From positions 1 through 5,103 of the forward strand of contig CAMYLW010000164.1 in the NCBI GenBank assembly GCA_947259475.1: a DNA stretch of 5,103 nt, read 5' to 3'. The notes beneath the pieces are model-generated. The model did not search any database. It had not been told where the DNA came from and saw only the letters and a list, made by a program, of their open reading frames with translations. The position numbers were made by a program, and so were the translations under genes. This document shows, in pieces, positions 1-4,840 of the stretch; position 1 is the first letter of the stretch; every line of letters begins with the position of its first letter. The DNA comes from Thermodesulfobacteriota bacterium. GTDB taxonomy: Bacteria > Desulfobacterota > Syntrophobacteria > BM002.

Positions 1-375
1 TTCGGCCAAGGCCCGCTTTTTTTTTTTTTTTTTTTTCACCGTGGCCAGGGGAAGCATAACGTTCTCCAGGAGGGTGAGGTAGGGAACGAGATGAAAACTC
101 TGGAAGACAAAGCCCAAAAATTCCCTGCGAAAGTCAGCCCTCTGGTCTTGTCCCAGTTCGTAGACCTCAAGCCCGTCCACCGAGTACTCGCCTGATGTGG
201 GGGTGTTCAGGGCTCCCATCATTGATAAGAGGGTGGATTTTCCCGATCCAGACTCTCCCATCACAGCCACAAACTCGCCCATTTTGATACGGAAACTCAT
301 GCCTCCTACGGCCATGACGGCGGCATCAGCGGTACCGTACTGCTTGATAAGATTTTCTGCATGGATGTAACTCAT
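1..375 (-). CDS. ABC transporter ATP-binding protein, LolD/MacB type (3' part outside the window)
   Basis: This is the cytoplasmic ATPase that would power the permease encoded just upstream. The 125 visible residues hold the N-terminal half of a LolD/MacB-class nucleotide-binding domain. Walker A is GESGSGKST at residues 40-48, the Q-loop glutamine is Gln92 (FVFQSFHLVP), and the conserved ENVMLPL stretch is at 104-110. The ABC signature, Walker B and H-loop lie beyond the left edge. The ATG at 375 is preceded by AGGAG (383-387) at 7 nt; an out-of-frame ATG at 380 is too close to the ribosome site. Residues 114-120 are seven consecutive lysines from an A20 run. The following RALAE fits the family pattern in that position, so the frame appears intact. 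By comparison with DUF2318-linked clusters it probably serves iron or other metal-related transport; the substrate is inferred. The ABC ATPase call itself is secure. Confidence 0.93.
   Translation of the reverse strand, partial: MSYIHAENLIKQYGTADAAVMAVGGMSFRIKMGEFVAVMGESGSGKSTLLSMMGALNTPTSGEYSVDGLEVYELGQDQRADFRREFLGFVFQSFHLVPYLTLLENVMLPLATVKKKKKKKRALAE
17..36 (-). repeat. A20 homopolymer inside the ABC ATPase gene
   Basis: Twenty uninterrupted T on the plus strand read as A20 in the sense direction of the ATPase gene. They give six AAA codons plus the start of an AAG, encoding Lys114-Lys120. The tract lies in the variable, usually charged linker after ENVMLPL. Runs this long are prone to replication and transcription slippage and also to sequencing-length error, so the exact count is less certain than the surrounding bases. 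Confidence 0.9.
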
Positions 376-390
376 AGCATTTCTCCTAAG

Positions 391-572
391 AGCCCGGATG
401 ATTCACGAATGGCCTGCTGCGACCGCGGATCAGGCTGTCCTTCCGGTCGTCCTCGGGTGCTGGACCCTGCGACGTACTTTTCAAGTACGCCTCGGATCCA
501 ACCTCCTGCGATTGCCCGGCGGCACACCCTTCTCCGCAGTCTCGCGACATCAATTCGCGAAACATCCGAGCT
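391..572. repeat. 182-bp fold-back (MITE-like) intergenic element
   Basis: The element fills the gap between the permease stop codon and the ATPase ribosome-binding site. Its ends are imperfect inverted repeats. Positions 391-412 (starting AGCCCGGATGATTC) match the reverse complement of 551-572 (AGCTCGGATGTTTC) at 18 of 22 bases. The inner arms are also weakly complementary; for example GCGGA..AGG.TGT..CCGG occurs in both. The exact middle carries a 7-bp hairpin (473-489). The whole element can therefore fold into one long imperfect stem. It encodes nothing convincing, and I see no clear target-site duplication. I recall similar sequences dispersed between genes in Desulfobacterota, but that is memory, not a search. 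It could be a mobile non-autonomous element or a structured RNA spacer in the transcript. Confidence 0.7.
473..489. other. Central hairpin of the fold-back element
   Basis: CGTACTT-TTC-AAGTACG gives a perfect 7-bp stem with a 3-nt loop. Its centre (481) coincides with the centre of the 182-bp element (481.5). It has no following T tract in either direction, so it is not a typical intrinsic terminator. Confidence 0.75.
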
Positions 573-1729
573 TACAGAGCTCTGAGAGCATCGGTGGGGT
601 CTATTCGAGCCGCCATAAGTGCGGGGTAGACACTTGAGGCCAGACCCATTAGCAGGGCCACAGCAAATGCTCCAGCTGCTAGCACCGGATCGAAAATCAC
701 CCCTATACTGTTGCTACCGGTAAAGAAGGGAAGGGCTAATTTGGTGGAACCGAAGCCTATCAAGTAGCCTAGAATACCAGCCATGGCGGAAAGTATCCCC
801 GCTTCCAAGAGAACTATTCTAATCACGTGGCTCCTGCGAAAACCCATGGCCCGGAAAATACCGATCTCGGCAGTCCGCTCTCTCACGCTTCCCATCATGG
901 TCACCAGCACCACAAGACTGCCTACCAGCACCAACACCGCCGTTACTCCGTAGGAGAATTGTCTGAAATAGTCCAGTGTTTCCATGCGGCGTTGTACCAC
1001 CTGTTGAATTGCCATAACTTTAGTGTCAGGAAGGGCCCTGGATATCTGACTCACCATGGCCTCAATAGGGCAAGCAGTGCAAAGGGCTGCAACCTCCACC
1101 ATTGAGACCCGACCTTCTTTGTGCAGAAGCGATTGGGCTGTGTCCAGGCGGGCGAAGACGAGCTGGTCGTCCTGGGATCCAGTGGGCTCCAGGATACCCG
1201 ACACCTGAAGTTCGCTGCCGTTGACCTTGAAGTGATCTCCGGTTTCCAGAGCCAAAATGCGAGATGCTTCGGCTCCCAGGAGGACACCAAAATTGGTTGG
1301 AACCGCGCCCCCTATTTTCCACCAGGGCTTCAAGATTTTCACGGCTTGAAAGTCTACCCCGGCAAGGAGCACTTTGCGGTCGCTCACCTCAACAGCGCCC
1401 AGAACTGTGGGCCCCATTGCGGCCACATTTGCAGCGTTTTTAATGCTTTTGACCCTCCCCAGGTCAGCCTGCCGAATTTCTTGCATTTCAAAGGAGACGC
1501 CTCCCAACGAGAGCCCCCCGTACGTCAGGGAAAGATTTTCAGTTTTCGGCAGTATGAGAATGTTGGCCCCGTATTCTTCGAGTTTCTTCTGAATGTCGCG
1601 GTTCATCGCTTCGATGAGGCCGAGGAGAGCCACTGCCGTGGAGACTGCGATGAGAAGCCCGGCAAGCACAAAACCGGCTTTTGCTTTTCGGCGCCTGATG
1701 TTGCGCAGTGCGATATCCTTTAGCGTCAT
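572..1729 (-). CDS. ABC transporter permease, MacB/FtsX family, of a DUF2318-linked system
   Basis: This 385-residue inner-membrane protein has the MacB/FtsX layout. TM1 is at about 19-39 and is followed by a large extracytoplasmic (MacB periplasmic core-like) domain at about 40-255. Three C-terminal helices lie at about 258-280, 303-326 and 348-372. The cytoplasmic loop SVRERTAEIGIFRAMGF (281-297) is the typical FtsX coupling segment, and the C terminus ends in the usual AARIDPTDALRAL. Such proteins often move periplasmic or membrane substrates mechanically rather than forming a channel. An unusual pair, Cys217-x2-Cys220 followed by Pro, sits in the extracytoplasmic domain. The ATG at 1729 has AGGAG (1736-1740) upstream, and only 2 nt separate it from the stop codon of the DUF2318 gene, so translation is probably coupled. 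The stop codon touches the fold-back element. Comparable clusters, such as that of Campylobacter jejuni, carry two permeases; only one is seen here. Confidence 0.92.
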   Translation of the reverse strand: MTLKDIALRNIRRRKAKAGFVLAGLLIAVSTAVALLGLIEAMNRDIQKKLEEYGANILILPKTENLSLTYGGLSLGGVSFEMQEIRQADLGRVKSIKNAANVAAMGPTVLGAVEVSDRKVLLAGVDFQAVKILKPWWKIGGAVPTNFGVLLGAEASRILALETGDHFKVNGSELQVSGILEPTGSQDDQLVFARLDTAQSLLHKEGRVSMVEVAALCTACPIEAMVSQISRALPDTKVMAIQQVVQRRMETLDYFRQFSYGVTAVLVLVGSLVVLVTMMGSVRERTAEIGIFRAMGFRRSHVIRIVLLEAGILSAMAGILGYLIGFGSTKLALPFFTGSNSIGVIFDPVLAAGAFAVALLMGLASSVYPALMAARIDPTDALRAL

Positions 1730-1731
1730 CG

Positions 1732-2310
1732 TTAGCTCCTCTTAGTAAAATCAAAGTACTGGACACCCTGAAGTATGTCGGCGGTTTTTATAACAAGTTT
1801 GTTCCCCACTACTGTTCTCTCCAGCGGTGCGGGATTGCAGCCACCTTTTATTTCATTTACCTTGACGGAGGCAAATCGCTGGCCGCAATTGCGGCAAACC
1901 ATGTGGTCTCCATCCTGGTAGTATCCTTTGCCCTCACGCCAACAGACGTCACAGGCGTCGTATGCAGCCCGGATCACTCCGTCAGAGCTCTTGAGGACGA
2001 AAAAGCGGATAGTAATGCCATTACCTCCTGGGTATTGGAAGTACTTGGCTTGCCCATCACTGAAGGCTTGTACCGGAAAGGAGACTTCTGTGGCCGTGAC
2101 TTCAGGTTGAATAGAAGGTGTTCGGGCTTGGGGCTTGTTGTCGAAACCGGTCTGAAACAGATAAAAGGCCAAACCTGCTCCTACCACAACCGCGATTACA
2201 GCCAGGGTCCGAAAGGGTGACTGGCTTTGCTTTTCGGTATTGAGTACGATTTCTTTTTTCGAGGCGCTTTTTTCCGCTACGTTATTATTCTTTCTCTTTT
2301 TCTTACTCAT
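1732..2310 (-). CDS. DUF2318 / FtrD-like membrane-anchored Cys-rich protein
   Basis: This 192-residue protein has a basic cytoplasmic tail (MSKKKRKNNN, 1-34), one membrane segment (about 35-53) and an extracytoplasmic domain. The domain carries Cys120-x2-Cys123, Cys139-x2-Cys142 and Cys158 in GGCNPAPL. That cysteine layout, with the DACDVC and CRNCG motifs, is characteristic of DUF2318 (FtrD-like, predicted iron-sulfur or metal-binding). Known relatives sit in iron-uptake clusters with P19/FetM or FtrABC proteins and MacB-like permeases; a role in iron handling or electron transfer is inferred. The ATG at 2310 is chosen because GGAG (2317-2320) lies 6 nt upstream. The frame stays open to an ATG at 2412, but the 34 extra residues look unlike the family and have no clear ribosome site. 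The 3' end abuts the permease gene. Confidence 0.9.
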   Translation of the reverse strand: MSKKKRKNNNVAEKSASKKEIVLNTEKQSQSPFRTLAVIAVVVGAGLAFYLFQTGFDNKPQARTPSIQPEVTATEVSFPVQAFSDGQAKYFQYPGGNGITIRFFVLKSSDGVIRAAYDACDVCWREGKGYYQDGDHMVCRNCGQRFASVKVNEIKGGCNPAPLERTVVGNKLVIKTADILQGVQYFDFTKRS

Positions 2311-2535
2311 AACAAACTCCACATGAGAAGGTTTTATGTCAAAGGAACAGCAACCGCGTGCCGATTTCCATTTTCGCATCGAGGAAATTAGTTGAACCGT
2401 CCCGATACCCATGGATCACCACAACGAAAGGGAACCACCAAAACGGTTAAGTCTTTGCTTCAGTTCATGGATTGCATCAGAACCCAGCAAGCTCCGGCAG
2501 ATGACACACGGGCGAATCGGGTTGATCAGTGAGGA
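2311..2535. other. Spacer between the secreted-protein and DUF2318 genes
   Basis: These 225 bases lie inside the apparent operon and I find no convincing gene in them. A perfect TTGACA on the minus strand (2337-2342) lacks a recognisable -10 box at the right distance. A 6-bp inverted repeat, TTGATC-AGTGAG-GATCAA (2522-2539), surrounds the stop codon of the secreted-protein gene but has no T tract. A secondary promoter or leader is possible but not shown. Confidence 0.5.
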
Positions 2536-2949
2536 TCAAATCAGGAGGGTAAGTGTTTGAAGGTAGAGTGGGACACTGGGGCCCCGAATATTGGAACTCA
2601 TTGAATAGGCCAGGTGAAAATGGGGTTGGGATGAAAATAAAGCGCTGTTTGCAGATGCAGCAAGGTTGACCCTAGCTGGATTTACTTCTGCAGCAGGGGC
2701 TGCAATAGCGTATTCTATTGATTTAGGAGACGACTCTAGCATGTGAGGGCAGGGGGCGGTTTCGAGGCCGGAACAGCAATCGGAGAGGAGATCAGCAGCG
2801 GGTATGTGGGCCTTGCTATGAAGACCATTGCTCTTGGGTTTTACGCAACACTCGGCATTGCAGCTGGGGTTGGCGGGAGCAATTCCTGCGGTCAGCAAGG
2901 AAATTGCAATTACCAGTGTTACTATTTTTCCAAATGATTGTCTCAACAA
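2536..2949 (-). CDS. Small secreted Cys/His-containing protein of unknown function
   Basis: I do not recognise a named family. From a TTG start at 2949 the protein has 137 residues. The first ~26 form a signal peptide (basic MLRQSFGK, hydrophobic 9-24, likely cleavage after Ala-Pro-Ala at 24-26). The mature part has six cysteines in two groups, Cys30/34/35 (CNAECC) and Cys58/59/67 (DCCSGLETAPC), with His44, His48 and His69 nearby. A less structured Ala/Ser-rich stretch and a hydrophobic end (VPLYLQTLTLLI) follow. Periplasmic metal binding or disulfide chemistry is a reasonable guess, supported by its position as first gene ahead of DUF2318 and an ABC transporter. The open frame extends to a TTG at 2967, but that codon overlaps the AGGAG ribosome site (2960-2964). 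TTG at 2949, 10 nt downstream of that site, fits better; the adjacent TTG at 2946 is the alternative. Confidence 0.72.
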   Translation of the reverse strand: MLRQSFGKIVTLVIAISLLTAGIAPANPSCNAECCVKPKSNGLHSKAHIPAADLLSDCCSGLETAPCPHMLESSPKSIEYAIAAPAAEVNPARVNLAASANSALFSSQPHFHLAYSMSSNIRGPSVPLYLQTLTLLI

Positions 2950-2959
2950 AGGGACTAGT

Positions 2960-2964
2960 CTCCT
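2960..2964 (-). promoter_or_regulatory. Ribosome-binding site that decides a TTG start
   Basis: AGGAG on the minus strand is the only strong Shine-Dalgarno sequence upstream of the secreted-protein gene. No ATG follows at a usable distance. Two in-frame TTG codons begin 10 and 13 nt downstream, at 2949 and 2946. Confidence 0.65.
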
Positions 2965-2982
2965 CAAATTTTATTGTCTACC

Positions 2983-3011
2983 ATTTTAATCGGAAACTAG
3001 TTGCGAGTCAA
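2983..3011 (-). promoter_or_regulatory. Sigma70-type promoter for the Cys-rich/DUF2318/ABC operon
   Basis: On the minus strand, -35 TTGACT (3006-3011) and -10 TAAAAT (2983-2988) are separated by exactly 17 bases. Each box matches the consensus at 5 of 6 positions. The predicted start near 2976 would give a leader of about 27 nt that includes the AGGAG at 2960-2964. I see no convincing Fur box overlapping it. Confidence 0.75.
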
Positions 3012-3055
3012 CATTTGTGGCGCTTATCGAAAAAAACCTACCGTACCATACTTAC

Positions 3056-3132
3056 AACACCAAGATTACAAAGTGCACAGAGAAAACACCTTTATCTATG
3101 AAACACTTTGTGGTCTTTGTGTCCTTTGTGGT
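3056..3132. repeat. Inverted repeat made of 9-bp units (CTTTGTGnn)
   Basis: The right arm is three tandem 9-mers: CTTTGTGGT (3106-3114), CTTTGTGTC (3115-3123) and CTTTGTGGT (3124-3132). The left arm is three degenerate reverse-complement units: AACACCAAG (3056-3064), ATTACAAAG (3065-3073) and TGCACAGAG (3074-3082). Arm-to-arm identity is 19 of 27, around a loop of about 23 nt. Similar ACCACAAAG-type repeats are, from memory, scattered between genes of environmental anaerobes. It lies upstream of both divergent genes, and its function is unknown. Confidence 0.7.
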
Positions 3133-3177
3133 AAAAACTTTAGTCGTCAGCCGGACGGTTGGTTGACTCGCGACTAC

Positions 3178-3309
3178 CTGTCCGCCACCATGCCCGCCAT
3201 GCGAGCCCGCCCGGCATCGCGAGGCTTCAGCCGAGGCGGACGGGCAAGGCGAGGCGGGCGGGTCGTGAGCCGTTCAGGCTAGGCGGGCGGGAAAGCCGCT
3301 CCCACAAGG
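3178..3309. repeat. GC-rich REP-like intergenic block
   Basis: Three direct copies of AGGCGG(A/G)CGGG occur at 3234-3244, 3252-3262 and 3281-3291. Inverted partners lie to the left: GTCCGCC (3180-3186) is complementary to 3235-3241, and CCCGCCCG (3206-3213) pairs perfectly with 3255-3262. The block can therefore fold into alternative GC-rich hairpins. Its right end on the minus strand, GTGGGAGCGGCTTTCCCGCC, resembles REP sequences known from Pseudomonas in style only. GC content is far above that of the flanks. With the 9-bp repeat it occupies most of the gap before the nitroreductase gene, where I find no clear promoter. Confidence 0.6.
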
Positions 3310-3342
3310 GGCGATATGCGTATTCACTAGGAGAAGTTAATC

Positions 3343-3852
3343 ATGGACTTTCTAGAGCTGGCCAGACGAAGATACAGCGTACGGTCTTACAAATCAGATC
3401 CGGTGGAAAAGGAAAAACTGAGCCGGATTCTCGATGCTGCTCGGCTGGCCCCAACGGCAGCAAACCGGCAGCCATGCCAGTTAATCGTCATTCAAACTGC
3501 AGGCCGTGAAGCAGAGCTACTGAGAATCTATAGTAAATTATGGTTCGTGGAGGCGCCGATTGTCATATGTGCCTGTGGTGTTCCTGCTAAAAACTGGGTC
3601 AGGAAAGACGGGAAAAACTACAACGATGTGGATGTTGCCATTGTCATGGATCATCTGATAATGGCCGCCACTGCGTCAAGGCTCGGAACCTGTTGGATCG
3701 CGGCCTTTGATCCTATGGCAGCAAAAGAAGTTTTAGGGTTGCCAGACGGTATTGAGCCGATTGCCTTCACCCCCCTAGGCTACGCAGCAGATCGACCCCC
3801 TCGAAAGAAAAGAAAGCCGCTTTCTGAGTTGGTAAGATATGAGAAATGGTAA
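3343..3852 (+). CDS. Nitroreductase-family FMN flavoprotein
   Basis: This complete 169-residue protein belongs to the nitroreductase superfamily of NAD(P)H-dependent, FMN-binding, usually dimeric cytoplasmic oxidoreductases. The N-terminal RRRYSVRSY (8-16) supplies the FMN-phosphate arginines. APTAANRQPCQ (36-46) is the usual APS-x2-NxQPW region. DHLIMAATASRLGTCWIAAF (103-122) and the C-terminal LGYAADRPPRKKRKPLSELV (145-164) are typical of the short subgroup. Length is normal for small members (about 165-190). The ATG at 3343 has AGGAG (3329-3333) 9 nt upstream. The physiological substrate cannot be told from sequence; members act on nitroaromatics, quinones, flavins or other acceptors. It is divergent from the metal operon and 159 nt ahead of thiM; co-transcription with thiM is possible but unproved. 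Confidence 0.93.
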   Translation: MDFLELARRRYSVRSYKSDPVEKEKLSRILDAARLAPTAANRQPCQLIVIQTAGREAELLRIYSKLWFVEAPIVICACGVPAKNWVRKDGKNYNDVDVAIVMDHLIMAATASRLGTCWIAAFDPMAAKEVLGLPDGIEPIAFTPLGYAADRPPRKKRKPLSELVRYEKW

Positions 3853-3856
3853 TTTT

Positions 3857-3901
3857 AGTAAGCAGTAAGCAGTAAGCAGTAAGCAGTAAGCAGTAAGCAG
3901 T
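3857..3901. repeat. Heptamer tandem array, AGTAAGC x 6.4
   Basis: Six perfect copies of AGTAAGC run from 3857 to 3898, followed by AGT, starting 4 nt after the nitroreductase stop codon. Minus-strand reading gives GCTTACT, which yields the spurious CLLLTAY peptide repeats often seen in automatic annotations. The perfect copies suggest a recent or actively varying array. Confidence 0.92.
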
Positions 3902-3906
3902 CTCTA

Positions 3907-3934
3907 GATTTCGGATTTCGGATTTCGGATTTCG
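3907..3934. repeat. Second heptamer tandem array, GATTTCG x 4
   Basis: Four perfect copies of GATTTCG are followed by a degenerate fifth (AATTTGG, 3935-3941). The unit length (7 bp) equals that of the array 5 nt upstream, but the sequence is unrelated. In the minus strand it encodes the KSEIRNPKS-like spurious peptide known from many over-annotated genomes. Confidence 0.92.
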
Positions 3935-3981
3935 AATTTGGGAAAGCAGAGAGCATCCTTTTGCAATCCGAATTGCGAAAT
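3908..3981. repeat. Inverted partner of the GATTTCG array
   Basis: Positions 3965-3981 (AATCCGAATTGCGAAAT) are the reverse complement of two array units (for example 3908-3924) at 15 of 17 bases, so the spacer can form a hairpin about 31 bases before thiM. There is no T tract, so it is not a standard terminator. This spacer also shows no thi-box TPP riboswitch. Confidence 0.6.
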
Positions 3982-4011
3982 GTGAAAAGATGAAATGAAA
4001 CGGAGTGGGAA

Positions 4012-4812
4012 ATGGTTGAATACGATTTAAAATCGTTGCTGGAAAAGTTGAGGGATGAAAAACCTCTGGTGCACAACATAACTAATTATGTGGTGATGAA
4101 TTTTACCGCCAACACACTCCTGGCAATGGGAGCCTCACCAGTTATGGCTCACGCCGCAGATGAGGTGGAAGAGATGGTTTCACTTGCCAGTGCTTTGGTG
4201 ATAAACATCGGCACCCTTTCAAAACATTGGATTGAGTCAATGCTAAAAGCGGGCCACAGAGCAAACGAACTCGGCGTGCCGATCATTCTCGATCCGGTGG
4301 GTTCTGGGGCGACGTCTCTTCGAACAAATACATTCAGGAACCTGGTAAAAGAGCTGAGACTATCAGTGGTACGTGGCAACGGCTCAGAGATCCTCTCCAT
4401 CGCTTCGGATTCCATTAGAACGAAAGGCGTTGAGACTGCCCATGGAGCTGAGCAGGCCCTTGAGACAGCTAGAGAGGTGGCCACAAAGATCGACTCAGTT
4501 GCTGCGATCACCGGTCCGGTGGATCTGATCACAGATGGAAAGCGGGTGATTCGCTGCTCTAACGGCCATCCGCTGCTCGGTTCTGTGACGGGCACCGGAT
4601 GCGCGGCTACCGCAACAATCGCAGCCTTTGCCAGCGTAACAAATGACCCGCTTGAAGCCACCTCTGCAGGTCTTGCTTTCTTTGGATTGGCTGGAGAGCA
4701 TGCCGGGACCAGAACAAGTTCTCCGGGCTCCTTCATCATATCTTTGTTAGATGCTCTTTACGAGATTACTCCTGCAGAGTTTCAGGCCCAGGCTCGCCTA
4801 GAAATGATCTAA
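4012..4812 (+). CDS. thiM: Hydroxyethylthiazole kinase (thiamin salvage)
   Basis: ThiM phosphorylates 4-methyl-5-(2-hydroxyethyl)thiazole with ATP, feeding the thiazole half of thiamin phosphate; it is a cytoplasmic trimeric ribokinase-like enzyme. The 266 residues have normal family length. Hallmarks are PLVHNITNYVVMN (18-30) at the N terminus, ILDPVGSGAT (92-101), VRGNGSEI (120-127), AAITGPVDLI (164-173), and VTGTGCAATA (192-201) with the expected active-site Cys197. The ATG at 4012 has GGAG (4002-4005) 6 nt upstream. No thiE, thiD or thiazole transporter is adjacent and no TPP riboswitch is visible in the preceding spacer, so it may be expressed constitutively or from a promoter I cannot identify. 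It converges with the PilZ gene, 23 nt stop to stop. Confidence 0.97.
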   Translation: MVEYDLKSLLEKLRDEKPLVHNITNYVVMNFTANTLLAMGASPVMAHAADEVEEMVSLASALVINIGTLSKHWIESMLKAGHRANELGVPIILDPVGSGATSLRTNTFRNLVKELRLSVVRGNGSEILSIASDSIRTKGVETAHGAEQALETAREVATKIDSVAAITGPVDLITDGKRVIRCSNGHPLLGSVTGTGCAATATIAAFASVTNDPLEATSAGLAFFGLAGEHAGTRTSSPGSFIISLLDALYEITPAEFQAQARLEMI

Positions 4813-4840
4813 TTAGTGCCCATCCGGAAACCGCGCTAAT
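4812..4840. terminator. Hairpin embracing the convergent stop codons, possible bidirectional terminator
   Basis: ATTAGTGC (4812-4819) pairs with GCGCTAAT (4833-4840), giving 8 bp with one G-U, around a 13-nt loop. The stem includes the last base of the thiM stop codon and the PilZ stop codon. There is no T tract on either side, so termination efficiency is doubtful; position is the main support. Confidence 0.35.

Noticed and set aside
473..489. Intrinsic terminator between permease and ATPase
   Set aside because: The 7-bp stem is not followed by a T tract on either strand, and stopping here would cut off the ATPase.
361..637. Plus-strand ORFs across the fold-back element
   Set aside because: They cross the inverted-repeat element and the 3' end of the permease gene, have no ribosome site and no protein-like composition.
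1121..1723. 200-codon plus-strand ORF opposite the permease gene
   Set aside because: It is antisense to a well-recognised permease and shows no family features or convincing ribosome site.
2337..2342. Internal promoter from a perfect TTGACA before the DUF2318 gene
   Set aside because: No -10-like hexamer lies 15-19 bases downstream.
2311..2412. Upstream ATG at 2412 as start of the DUF2318 gene (34 extra residues)
   Set aside because: The ATG at 2310 has a proper GGAG at 6 nt and starts the basic tail expected before the membrane anchor; the extension has no clear ribosome site and looks noncoding.
2967..3027. Fur-box-like operator near the operon promoter
   Set aside because: The AT-rich stretch around the -10 box matches the Fur consensus at only about half the positions and shows no good inverted symmetry.
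3056..3132. CRISPR array
   Set aside because: Units are 9 bp with no spacers and opposite orientation in the two arms; no cas genes are present.
3855..4079. Minus-strand ORF with CLLLTAY and KSEIRNPKS peptide repeats
   Set aside because: It is a translation of the two heptamer arrays and of the start of thiM; such ORFs are recurrent annotation artefacts with no independent coding signal.
4149..4739. 196-codon minus-strand ORF opposite thiM
   Set aside because: It is the antisense shadow of a complete, conserved thiM gene.
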